Made by a program: the position numbers and the translations under genes. DNA of 64,000 nucleotides from contig JAURVB010012933.1 of NCBI GenBank assembly GCA_033002965.1, forward strand, positions 62,001 to 126,000, given 5' to 3'. The notes under the pieces were generated by a model. It was not told where the DNA came from, did no database searches, and saw nothing but the letters and a program-made list of their open reading frames with translations. This stretch comes from Piper betle. Lineage: Eukaryota; Streptophyta; Magnoliopsida; Piperales; Piperaceae. How positions within the stretch are numbered: position 1 is the first letter of the stretch; the number at the start of each line of letters is the position of its first letter. This document shows positions 50,101 through 59,936 of this stretch, piece after piece.

Positions 50101-50953
50101 TCAACCTTTGGTGTCTTGTAATGTTTTGATTGCTTGTGATTTTTTAAAAAAATTAGTTCACGTTACGAAACTTTTTGTGGCTTTTATTGATTTTGCAGCT
50201 GCAATATGATCACACTGTTTTCTTAGATTGGCTTATTTCCAAAGATGCAGGAGTTGAATGCGTCCAATACTTATTAAGGTGCACTGTTGTTATCTCATAT
50301 TTTCCATCTTAATATCAAAATCATAATTTTGATCTTAAATTCTTTCTTTTTAGCCTTTTTGTGTTCTAGTCTTAACGTTAAGTATTGTATCTATATTTCC
50401 CCATTCTCATTGCACATTAGTATACTGTGCAAGGTTTTTGCGCCTGGTATGCCAGTCAAGTCAAACATTTATCAGATTCTCATCAGCTGGTCAAGACATT
50501 GGGCCCTATTGTAAGAAGACAAAGCTCTCTTCTGGCACATCTGCCGTTTATTTTTGTGAAGCGTCTTCATCATTTGGGAGAGAAGACCCTCTAAAGCTTT
50601 CTCTGGATGAATTTGAAAGGGTCAGGATGTTCTTGTTTTCTTTGAAAACATCTATTGAAAGTCTTAATAAAAAAGCCTATTTCCATACAACCCAGCTGCT
50701 ATCATAAGAAGGTGTGTTGTTTAATTGGTTGTTCTTTTGTGGGATTCTAAATATCATCTTATGAATATAAAATTGATGATTTTATTTCGCAAGATGCTGA
50801 AAAGGCATCATTTTCTACCTAGTTACCAGATTCTCTACCCTTTGTAGTAATTTTTCTTTAGAATCTGACTGCCAGGTTCTCATTCTACCAGATTCTTTTT
50901 TTTTCAAACACAGATTGACTGGTTTAGATTTAGATCAACTAGTTCTGCCTTGA
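44140..50953 (+). CDS. LINES homolog (LINES_N/LINES_C domain protein)
   Basis: Exons: 44140-44265, 44343-44405, 44956-45009, 45103-45180, 45438-45962, 46141-46608, 46701-~46752, ~47628-47692, 50199-50278, 50434-50711, 50914-50953. All junctions up to 46608 are phase 0 with clean GT/AG sites. The small exons at 46701 and 47628 are the least certain. One base is missing near 50680-50684: adding it turns the premature YFHTTQLLS stop into FPYNPAA followed by a splice to a last exon ending LDQLVLP, giving about 609 residues. The body is helical; near the C-terminus it has DPIQLFHLFLKE, VFLDWLISKDAGVECVQYLL and the FPYNP segment that mark the LINES family as I remember it. Animal Lines acts in segment polarity and human LINS1 in cognition; the plant function is unknown. 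The roughly 2.5-kb intron 47693-50198 is packed with repeats. Confidence 0.8.
46840..47530. repeat. Inserted repeat with inverted ends and GGGTTYGGGT-type oligomers, in LINES introns
   Basis: The left end GATGCTAATGGGTCGGG is roughly the inverse of the right end CCTATCCCAGTGGCATTC. The inside is built from GGGTTCAGGTT/TGGGTTTGGG and ACCCAACCC blocks around an AT-rich centre. It lies between the small exons at 46701 and 47628 and has no coding content. Confidence 0.55.
47916..47938. repeat. (AAG)n microsatellite
   Basis: Seven AAG/GAA units in a row. Confidence 0.9.
47985..49965. repeat. Complex nested direct and inverted repeat in the large LINES intron
   Basis: TAGCCGGGGCAAGAGTCCCA occurs at 47991 and 48065 (tandem, 74-bp period). 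GCATTAGATTAGGGTTTGGTC is present in both copies, again near 49108, and inverted (AAACCCTAATCTAATGC) near 49880. A block of about 300 bases from the second copy is repeated in the same order from about 48950 to 49345. A segment near 48390-48540 is matched in inverted orientation by 48590-48740. ATCACAAGGTG occurs near 48561 and 49849. No protein frame is present, and the structure is foldback-like and probably non-autonomous. Confidence 0.65.
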
Positions 50954-51453
50954 TCTATGTGAATAAAATTAGATTTTCTTCTTTCTCAGATACTTATTTG
51001 GTAGTAGTTATTGTTTCAATTTCTTTTTAATTTGTGTGTTTTCATTATAATAATACAAAAGAATTTACTAATGTTATTTGATTTTTGTGGTACATTTTAA
51101 CGTTTACTGAGTTGTGAATTGTTCCTCCAACTTGATCTGACTGGATCCACATTAACTGTGTCCAGGTGTTGCTATTAGGACAGTGTTCCAAGTTGTGATA
51201 GCAGAGAAGTAAATTGTATTTTGTAGGATCTGGGTTCAGGTTAATTGGTGTTTCAAAACATAAAACGAAGTTGCCATGTTTTAAGCTGAAGTAGATCAAC
51301 CAGATCAAAAGCTTTCATGCTGATTGGTTTCTACTTTATTGATCTATATTTGTCTTATGTGCAGTTTTACACAATTCCAAGCGTTATGTTGCCCTAAAGA
51401 AAAAAGCACACTCCCATGATGGTGTTATGTGGCAACTTACGCCCATCTTTTGC

Positions 51454-51862
51454 ACAAGGAGGGATTGTCTATTATTTAAGTTTTGGAACACAATGAGGAA
51501 TGATGAATAATCATTGCCTTTGCTAGCTACTCCAGGAAGTATTTGCTTGTATCATATTAATGATTTCTTGGCTGTCTGCTAGGTGATAGTGCCAGGTTTG
51601 TCCTAAGAGAAGCCTACACGTGTGTCATTTTAGATAATAACCTAAGAGAAGCCTACACAAGGAGGGATTGTCAATTATTTAAGTTTTGGAAGACAATGAG
51701 GAATGATGAATAATCATTGACTTTGCTAGCTACTCCAAGAAGTATTTGCTTGTGTCATATTAATGATTTCTGGCTGTCTGCTAGACGGTGCAACATATTT
51801 GCATCAGGTTTGTCCTAAGAGAAGCCTACACGTGTGCCATTTTAGATAATAACCTCTTGTTA
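51454..51862. repeat. Two-copy tandem duplication, ~203-bp period
   Basis: Copies start at 51454 and 51657 with ACAAGGAGGGATTGTC and run through GCTAGCTACTCCARGAAGTA to GTTTGTCCTAAGAGAAGCC and TTTTAGATAATAACCT. They are roughly 90 percent identical. The second copy carries a short extra segment before GCATCAGGTTTG. Part of the end block, CCTAAGAGAAGCCTACAC, appears once more at the junction. Confidence 0.9.
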
Positions 51863-52974
51863 GCATCACCGTGATCAATTTTTGTTGCTTTGTTAGGTTC
51901 ATGGATATTGCTGTTTGCTATGCTGAATGAGTTCCCAAACAAGTAGCTCTTTCTAGTTGCCACGTAAAGGAAAATCTCTTTATGTAGTTGCACTGTGAAA
52001 GAAAATGTGTGGAAAACACTTTATCTGCAGTTGCTTGTGATTGCTTCTGGTATGTTTTGAAACGCTCCTATCATTTTGCATCCTTTATTAGCAGAAATCG
52101 TGTTTCAGTTGCATCTTTCTTTTGTTACTGATGTCCTCATAGCCAGTGGAACATGTAGTATATGAAGCCTCATGCTTTTGTTTCCCTTTCATTTGCAGGA
52201 AATCATGTGATGCTTACATTACGCAGTGAGTGGTAATGTGCAACTAGATTTATTTCTATATCTGAGTTTTGTATATTCTACACTAAAATATTGCATATTG
52301 CCGTGTAAATCACTGTATGATTATCTCGATTCCCTGATTTTTTGTAGGATATACAACACAGTTGGTTCAGAAGTTTGTTACACATAAATTCATCACGTTT
52401 CTGCTTGTGTTTTCTATATTATTGTCTTTCATATCCGTATCATGGCAAATTACAAATATTATTAAGTATCACCATACTACCGATTTTCACCTGATAACTT
52501 AATTTATCATAGAGCTGAAAAGGGTATAAAAAATCGACACCAGAAATGACAGGGATTAGTAATTCGAAGGTGAAATTTATTAGTGCGTGAGGGAATATTT
52601 ACTATAACCATCACTCAAACAGTACTGCTTGCACTAATTTTTACCCAATTGCTCTTCTAGTTTATACTAGTAAGGATGTTTCTTTCAGAGAAAATTATGC
52701 AAAACTATGATTGTGATTTTTATGTGACACGTCTCGTGATATGTTGAATATGCTTATTCTATGTTTTTTGAATATTTTTTCCTCGTGAAGGTCACACTTG
52801 AACATAATCGTACAAGTTCACATTTAAACATAATCTTCAGTGAGCATTGAGCATTTTACTAACGTTCTGTGGTCCATCCTAATTTCTTCTATCTGTAATC
52901 GCGTGCAACATATGAAAAGAAAGGGCACTGGACAAATTACCATATGAAAATTTTAAACCATATACAACTCATTA

Positions 52975-53035
52975 ACGGGGTTAATCCCCTCCTAATCGAG
53001 CTTAAAGTAATTGTGTTAGGATCTACTTTATATAT
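52975..53035. repeat. Short dispersed repeat, copy 1
   Basis: GGGGTTAATCCCCTCCTAAT, then GAGCTTAAAGTAATTGTG and AGGATCT, parallels 56404-56460 (GGTGTTAGTTTTCTCCTAAT, AGCTTAAGGTAGTTGTG, AGGATCT) in the same orientation. Probably the end of a SINE-like or other dispersed element. Confidence 0.45.
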
Positions 53036-53194
53036 GTCTTCACAAATTATACAGAAAAAGCTCCTCTATTTTGTTGCCTGGTGAAAGAAAATTACTTGTG
53101 GGAGGATACAAGTTTGCCTTCACTTTGAATTGAATGCACAATTCTCCATACTTTAAAGGAAACTCTTGCGCGTGGTGCAATGGCTATAATTAAG

Positions 53195-53815
53195 GCTAAG
53201 GCTGCTAAACGAACGAATGAGCCGAACTTAACTTTTGTCTGAATTCGGTTCGAATAGTTCGAAGTTCGTTTGAACGCGGCTCAAGATCGAACGAGTTTTA
53301 AACATGCATGTGTGAACTTGGCTCAAATATTTTTTATGTTATTCGAACTCAGATGTGCTTAAATTATTCAATTTTGATGAGCTTGAACCCAAATCGTTTG
53401 TGAGCTCGAAACCGACTTGATTATAAAGTAGGAAGTAACTCACTTAAAATATATATATAACTTTCATCTAAGCTATCTCACTACTTTGTTATTATATTGT
53501 GTATAAATAAATAAACTAGTTATAATTAAACTTATTAGTATATATATATATATATATATAATATAATATGAAGATTATATTATTTTTGAGTTAAGTTCGA
53601 GTTAAACTACGAGTCGATTTCGAGGCAAGTTCAAATTATAATTGAGTTAAGTTGATTTGAGCACTGCCTTGTTTAAACTAGGTTTGAAAGACCTATTCAA
53701 ACTTGAATCGAAGATTCAAATTTGAGTTCAAACATATAAATATCAAATTTTGAATTACATCAAACTAAGTTGAACGTTAAATGCTTAAGTTTGGCTCGCT
53801 CAATTAGCTGCCCTA
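53195..53815. repeat. Inverted-end repeat with internal TTCGAACTCG-type oligomers
   Basis: The left end GGCTGCTAAACGAACGAATG, continuing AGCCGAACTTA, is the approximate inverse of the right end TAAGTTTGGCTCGCTCAATT, continuing AGCTGCCC. Between them the sequence is a chain of TTCGAA, GAGCTTGAAC and CTCAAAT variants with a (TA)n tract near 53538-53562. No coding content. Confidence 0.65.
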
Positions 53816-54152
53816 ACATGGCAATCAACTGACAGCGAAAGCTGGTGTAATAAAAAGTTAGTGTTGTGTGTTGGGTGAGTCCGAGTATGTGGTTAGAATG
53901 TTAGATTAGGGAGTAGGCATTGATTTGCAAAATAATGATTATGATTTTTTAAGCGATGCATCTATTAATGAAATGCTGATTAAATAACTCACACATCCTT
54001 GCATATCTTTTATTGATGAAGATCACACGAAGCATGTATCCATACTTCTTCCCTTCTCGTACAAGTTCACAGTTAAAACACAATACTTTCTATAACTTCA
54101 TAAGCATGAGGCACTATTTTCATACATAATACCAAGAAACATTGATGCATCA

Positions 54153-55621
54153 TTAGACCAGCCTAAAATGGTAGATCTGGATGTTCTCCTTCTTCAACTT
54201 CTGGAAGTTGCTGTCCTTCCTGGCCTTGAAGAAATCACCCCAGTTGTAAGCCTTGTACTTAGGCGGGTTATCTGCTGTCACCAACTCTTCTAAAGGCTTC
54301 ACCACGGTGTATTCTGCTGGGTTGAAAAAATAAGGGATGGAAAATCTCTCCCTTTCGGAGTTCACCGTCACTCTGTGCTCGGCACTCTCATATTTTTCGT
54401 TGCTCCAAACCTGTTCCCAATAACCAGATGCAATTAGATGAATTAGTTTAATTTCATTGCGTCCAAGATACCCAAAAACCCGCTCAAGGACAAATTAATC
54501 TTGATATATGTTCTGCATGTATAGACCATTGCTTACTTGAATGAGGTCTCCCACGTTGATAATGTAAGAGCCGGGGATGGGCTTCACACGCACCCATTCA
54601 CCATTCGATTTGCACTTCACGTCGAGTCCTCCGACATCATCTTGGTAGAGAATGGTGAGCGCCCCGGCATCCTTGTGGCGGCCGACGCCGAGGGCCAGCT
54701 CCGGCGAGGGACAAAGCGGGTAGTGATTGAGTCGAATGAAGGTGGTTTGGTCCTTGAAGAAGCCATTCAAGCGTTGTGCGGGGAGGCCGAGGCTAAGGGA
54801 GATGAGCTCTAGCAACTGGAAAGCCAGCTTCTCCATTGCTTTCCCATATTGCATCGAAATTTCTCTGTCACATTTGATGCCTACTAATCAAATATTTGTT
54901 GGCACAAACCCAACCAATAGATTTGTGACTCAATTGATCATTACCTCAAGTCGGGAGGATACTCAGGCCACTGGTTTCTGAGCTCTTGCAATTCACCATT
55001 CCCAGGATGAGCTCTAGGAATGAAAGTTGGATCCTGAACAGCGAAATCAAACACCTCCTTCCAGTCCCTAACATTCTTGGTGTGCTCCGTGTCATAGTAT
55101 CCCAGTGGGTTCGCCTCATCTCTTCTCACCTTTCTCTTCTCCTCCGCCGGTAGGTTGAAGAACTGCCGTGCGGCCGCCTCGAGCGCACCTTGCACCTTCG
55201 ATGGGACGCCATGATTCACCACCTAGAAGCAATTAATCAAGCTCACTAATTTAGAGAAATTCCACGCCATCAATTTTTTAAGAGAAATTGAACGACAAAA
55301 ATAAAAAAGAAAAAATAATTTAGAAACTAATCCTTAAGTAATCTTACAAATACAGAAATAGAAGTACTCTAATATTCACGAGAAATCAAGTAATTTGATT
55401 AATATATCCCACACCACCTGGAAGAAGCCCCAGTCCCTGCACGCGGCCTCAATCTCGGCCACAAGTCCGGCGATCTCGGGGGATTCCAGGCCCTGCTGGT
55501 AATCACTACTGTTGTGGAGTGGGGAGAGATCAACGAGTGGAATGCCTCCCGCCACAGAAATCGAGGTCTTGGGCCTGTGTTCCTCGGCTTGAACAAAGGC
55601 TGCATCTACGGCAGGGGCCAT
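54153..55621 (-). CDS. 2-oxoglutarate/Fe(II)-dependent dioxygenase (DOXC class, At3g19000-like)
   Basis: Four exons: 55418-55621, 54945-55222, 54537-54864, 54153-54410, all with GT..AG sites and consistent phases, giving 355 residues. The start MAPAVDAAFVQAEEHRPK is chosen because the extra upstream frame is poorly conserved in type. The DIOX_N region carries GIPLVDLSPL and CRDWGFFQVVNHGVP; YYDTEHTKNVRDWKEVFDF is typical of the At3g19000/At3g19010 subgroup as I remember it. In the jelly-roll core the iron ligands are visible as HKD in GVGRHKDAGALTIL and the distal His in ESAEHRVTVNS; the 2-oxoglutarate-binding RxS is RFS. All key residues are present and no break was found. Members act on small metabolites, mostly phenolics or hormones; the substrate here is not known. 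Confidence 0.93.
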
Positions 55622-57238
55622 GGTTTTGCCTGTTCCGAGGTAGAGATGGGATGGACAAGACTGCGTGCAGAAGATGCGTCGCATTTAGGTCGATACCTTT
55701 CTAAAGTTGGCGTGGAATGAACCTGGACGCAAAAGTTGGGATTGAGGGGATGTGTATGGTCCCGGGTACTTAGTTGCAGGGAAAAAACATGTAGTCATTT
55801 CGTAAAATCACTTCGTCGTCATTCATGACACAGAAGTCATGCAGGTGTCATCAAAAGAAAGGAGGATGGTTGGAGTGAGGAGACTAAGGGATTAATTTGT
55901 ACATAGATTATGAGACTAAATGTGTGAAAATTTGTGATCAAATAAAATGAAAAAGAGATCAGCAACATAAATAAATCCTACCAATAAAGAATGCATATAT
56001 AATTACAAATAGAAAAAAAAAGTAATGGCTGAATATTTTTCTGGAATAATTCTCTTCTTTAAGCCAGGTTTGTAACTGATCATGTACTTGACAAAGTTTT
56101 ATTTTAGAAAAAAAGATGATGATGATGCTGTTTTCGAGAAGAATAATAATAAATGTATAAATAAAAAATACAGATGAGGCGTCATATTCCAGTGATGTCA
56201 TTTCTCAACCGAACTGTGATTTATAATTTCCACCCAAAACAAAAAAAATGTCCATAGTTTTTTTCCAAGACAAGTTTTCGTAGTTCATAAAACTGTTTTA
56301 TTGTCCATCCTCTTAGTAATCGCGCGTCCAATGAAGCTGCTCAATAGAAGAACAACAGAAGTGGGGTAACCCAGGACAAAACTCTATGAAACACAATTAT
56401 AATGGTGTTAGTTTTCTCCTAATCCAAGCTTAAGGTAGTTGTGAAAGGATCTGATTGGCTTTTGCTCTTGCAAATGACAACTAACCATGTCCCAGGCTGT
56501 TAAATTTAGCATATTAGCTGACCCTATCCACCTAATCTCAAATAATTTGGAAGATAAACGACATGTTCCTCTCTTAAGTATGTTCGTCGGCCATACCAAC
56601 ACTCCCAAAAGAATAAGCCAAATGTTTCATTAATGTAAACCAAAATACGTAAGAATAAGAAGGCATTGCAACAAATCAGATTATCTATAACCAACTGATC
56701 CCTTCCTTCTTCAGTGCGGTACCCGAAAGGTGTCCGTAAACTATAAACTAGGAATCCATGCACTTAAAAATGACAAAAAATTTTATAGTCTTGATGTCCA
56801 ATCTGATTCCATGAGGCTTAAAAATTGTTCTGAACCCTAACCATTTCAGAACTAGTATCTCCATTGATTACAAAATTAAGGACTAACTTCTAGAATTTAG
56901 ATGAAAAAAACTTACTAGAATTTAGCATCAGCAAGTTGCCATAATTCGGTGTAGCTAGTTCATCAAAACCTGATTCCACAAATAAAAGAGCTTCCAAAGA
57001 GACAATCATTTTAGAAAATGGCCACCACCCAGAATCGAATGAAGACTTATTTCACACATCAGCCTTTACCCTTGTTCTGTTGCTATTCATACAATTTATA
57101 TATACAGGAAGCTTCTTTTCAAAAAGAAAATGCTCTCATCTACATGAGAATTTCAAACACCAATAATTCCATTAGTATACAGCAGCCACAAAATTATTTC
57201 CAATTGAACCTTAAATTATGAAACTATTACCATTGTCG
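55622..57238. other. Upstream region of the dioxygenase
   Basis: AT-rich DNA that should include the dioxygenase promoter. A short dispersed repeat lies at 56399-56460. The minus-strand frames at 56408-56763 are part of that repeat neighbourhood and have no domain. Confidence 0.5.
56399..56460. repeat. Short dispersed repeat, copy 2
   Basis: Parallels 52975-53035 in order and orientation (TCTCCTAATCCAAGCTTAAG, GTAGTTGTG, AGGATCTGATTGG). Confidence 0.45.
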
Positions 57239-58310
57239 TCACCACTTCAAATCTATAGAACCTCTGGAGAGACAATAGATGGGGGACAGTTGTGTGTAGG
57301 AGATATTTGAAGTAAAAGTGCTCCATGCAACAGAATCCACTGCAACGAAAGGTTTCAGCTTCTTCAACACTAAAGGCTTCAGTACATCTGTTTCAACCCT
57401 AGCGACCACCTCATACCAAACGTGCTCCATCTTTGGCTTTGTTCTTCATTCAGCCAGTGACTTCAAATATGCATCATCATTGCTAAGGCTTCTTACTATT
57501 TCCAATTCAAACTGAACCATGTTCAGGGCAGTAACTTTAGCACCTGAAATTGATGGGACCTGATTGTTGAAGGCTGCTACTCCAAGAGAACTACGTAAAA
57601 GCAACTAAACAAGTGCTATGCTTTTATCCAAAAATTTGATTGGATGTTTTCAAGTGGTTGAAAAATGCTTATTGTATGACATATCTTGAAACAAATGAAC
57701 TTTATCTTTCGCCAATACTATAGCTTTGACCTGGGATGAAGGATTGGATATCCTAGAAGCAACTGAACAAGGTGAGCCAGAAAATTTGACAGGAAACAAG
57801 CGCTCACAGGAATGAGTCAAGAATGAAATGGGAAGATGTCTGCTGGATATTCTTATTGAGCTCCCATTGTTGGGGGATATAGTGTAGACAAATCATTAAG
57901 AAAAACTTCCTTGGAACCCTGAACATTAACTGCAATACCTTCAGATATAAGTATTCTTTTCATTCCTGTCACTGTAAAGTTCAGCTGGAGATAACAAAGT
58001 ACACACTTATGATCTAAACACAAAAACATGTCTGCACATAATAAAGGGGCATTCTTTGATGACAAATCAAATGCAAATAAATAACTAGAATATAACAAGA
58101 AGCTATAAATACATTTTTATTCAAAGTTCAAAATTTCTAAAACCATGCATTCATGGCAGGAAAACCAGTGATTGCTTTAAGCTAATCATTGTGGCTATGC
58201 GGCTATGCCCACGTCTTAAAATTGCATATGCCAAAATTCCGATAGCATAATGGGAGTTAATAATACTCCACAAACAGTTATGATGAGGAAGTTTATAGAA
58301 GATAACTGTA

Positions 58311-58715
58311 TTGACCCGGCGTAAGTGCAAATTAATAGAACTAAATCATCTCTTAAAAAGGTTAATTAAGTAGGCAATATTTAAACACATCCCTACTTAT
58401 ATATTTGATATCCCCCCGGTAGATATTAAATGTGAGATTCTTTTTGGAATATTATATTCTACCCATCTTTGAGAAAATTTTGTCTTTAAAATTCTTTTCT
58501 TAAACTTCCTGGGCTTCTTCCATCCCACCTTCTTGAAGAAATTCTGTTCACGGATTCCTTTTTCCTAGATTTCCTCTTCCTTTTATAGCCCACAATCTAA
58601 TACGGTCCAAGATTTCCTCTTCCTTTTATAGCCCACAATCTAATACGGTCCAAGGCTGGCTTTGATACCACTTATAACAACTCAGCCCAAGTACAAACTA
58701 ATATAACTCCAATTT
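58311..58715. repeat. Candidate short element inside the pseudogene
   Basis: GACCCGGCGTAAGTGCAAAT, then TAATAGAAC at the left, resembles CTCAGCCCAAGTACAAACTA, then ATATAAC at the right, in direct orientation. Between them are a CCGGTAGATATTAAATGTGA block and the phrase GGCTTTGATACCACTTATAA, which is common in plant retroelement-derived repeats. Too short to classify. Confidence 0.4.
58568..58653. repeat. Exact 43-bp tandem duplication
   Basis: GATTTCCTCTTCCTTTTATA, continuing to ACGGTCCAA, occurs at 58568-58610 and again, with no differences seen, at 58611-58653. Confidence 0.95.
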
Positions 58716-59844
58716 CTGAAGCATAAGCACTTACTCCTCCCACATTATCTAAAATCACAGCTAATCACTTACTCTACTCACATTTCATACAACTAAAAAT
58801 TTCACTCACTATCTATTCCAAGTCTCTCTTGTATCTGCTTATTATGAGTTGGAAATGCTCATACTCATGAGGAATCCACCTTGATGCATATCATACTACC
58901 CCTGCTTCCCCTATGTATCCTTCAAAGTCCTTGCCACTTGCAAGTGTATAACTTAGAAGGAACTCCCTAAGGATGCCCCTTGCCTACGTAATTCTGAGTC
59001 AATCTCTACTACAAAATACACGTGATATATGCCATACCTGTCACTTGCTACATCTCATGATAATCAATACTATAGAGGCACACACACAAGGAGCCCCCAG
59101 TTAAAAGAGAAACAGGCATTCAGGCTGTAGAAAACACCATGGTCAGCCACCTTCTTTCTAATGTGAACCTTCCTCTTTTCCCTAGTAAAAGAACAAACAA
59201 CAAAAATGGATAGAGCATCTAAAAACATGTAGTAGCAAACACCTTGATGTCTGTGTTGTGCATCACCATTGCAAATGAACTTCTACACCGCTTACAAACT
59301 ATTCCAAAAGGTGGCCTAAAGAAACACTCATTCAACTTCCACACAGGTGATACTACCATTTCCATAGAGAATAATTTGTCCTACAAAGAAGTCATTATAT
59401 GATTACTACCTTCATCACTGCAGCCAAATGGACTTCTACTACTGTTACATAAACCTGATGTCCATAAACATCTGTATAATGCTAATAGGAACTCATCCTT
59501 TTAACTATTCATGCCATAAACTTGGCACGGGTTCAAGAATTCCTTCAAAACAATTATCAAACTAAAAATTGTCCTGTATACGACCATTAAAATTTTTCTC
59601 TTGAAAAGCAGAGGAAAAAGATAAACTAGATTGACGAAAACAAACGGGATAATGGAGAGAGAACTCCTCCTCATCGTTCCGAACCCGAATCTCATCAGGC
59701 CCAACCACCGCAAACTCATTCAGCACCACCCTAGACCCAGCGCCGGCGAGCACCCCTTCTTCAACCGCCTGCACGGCGTCACTCCGTCCACGAACTTCAC
59801 CATCCAACCACTCTCCTCTGTTCGGATCCCGAACTCCAACCGCC

Positions 59845-59936
59845 GGTACCGCCGCCGCCCGCTCCAATCCTGCCGGTCTGGCCACCGCCGGTACTATCCC
59901 TCGCCGGCGCCCCAATCCTGCCGGTCGGCCACCGCC
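59845..59936. repeat. GC-rich tandem duplication (~46 bp) in pseudogene exon 2
   Basis: The units 59845-59889 and 59890-59936 both open GGTAC, contain CCAATCCTGCCGGTC and end GGCCACCGCC. They differ by several substitutions and a two-base length difference, which adds to the frame loss in this exon. Confidence 0.8.

Larger units (their letters stand above)
50954..54152. other. Intergenic DNA with tandem duplication and insertions
   Basis: Tail-to-tail region between the LINES homolog (+) and the dioxygenase (-). It contains the 203-bp tandem duplication, a short dispersed repeat near 52975, and the inverted-end element at 53195-53815. No gene was seen. Confidence 0.6.

Noticed and set aside
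56408..56763. Minus-strand frames of 66 and 79 codons upstream of the dioxygenase
   Set aside because: They overlap a dispersed repeat shared with 52975-53035 and show no domain.
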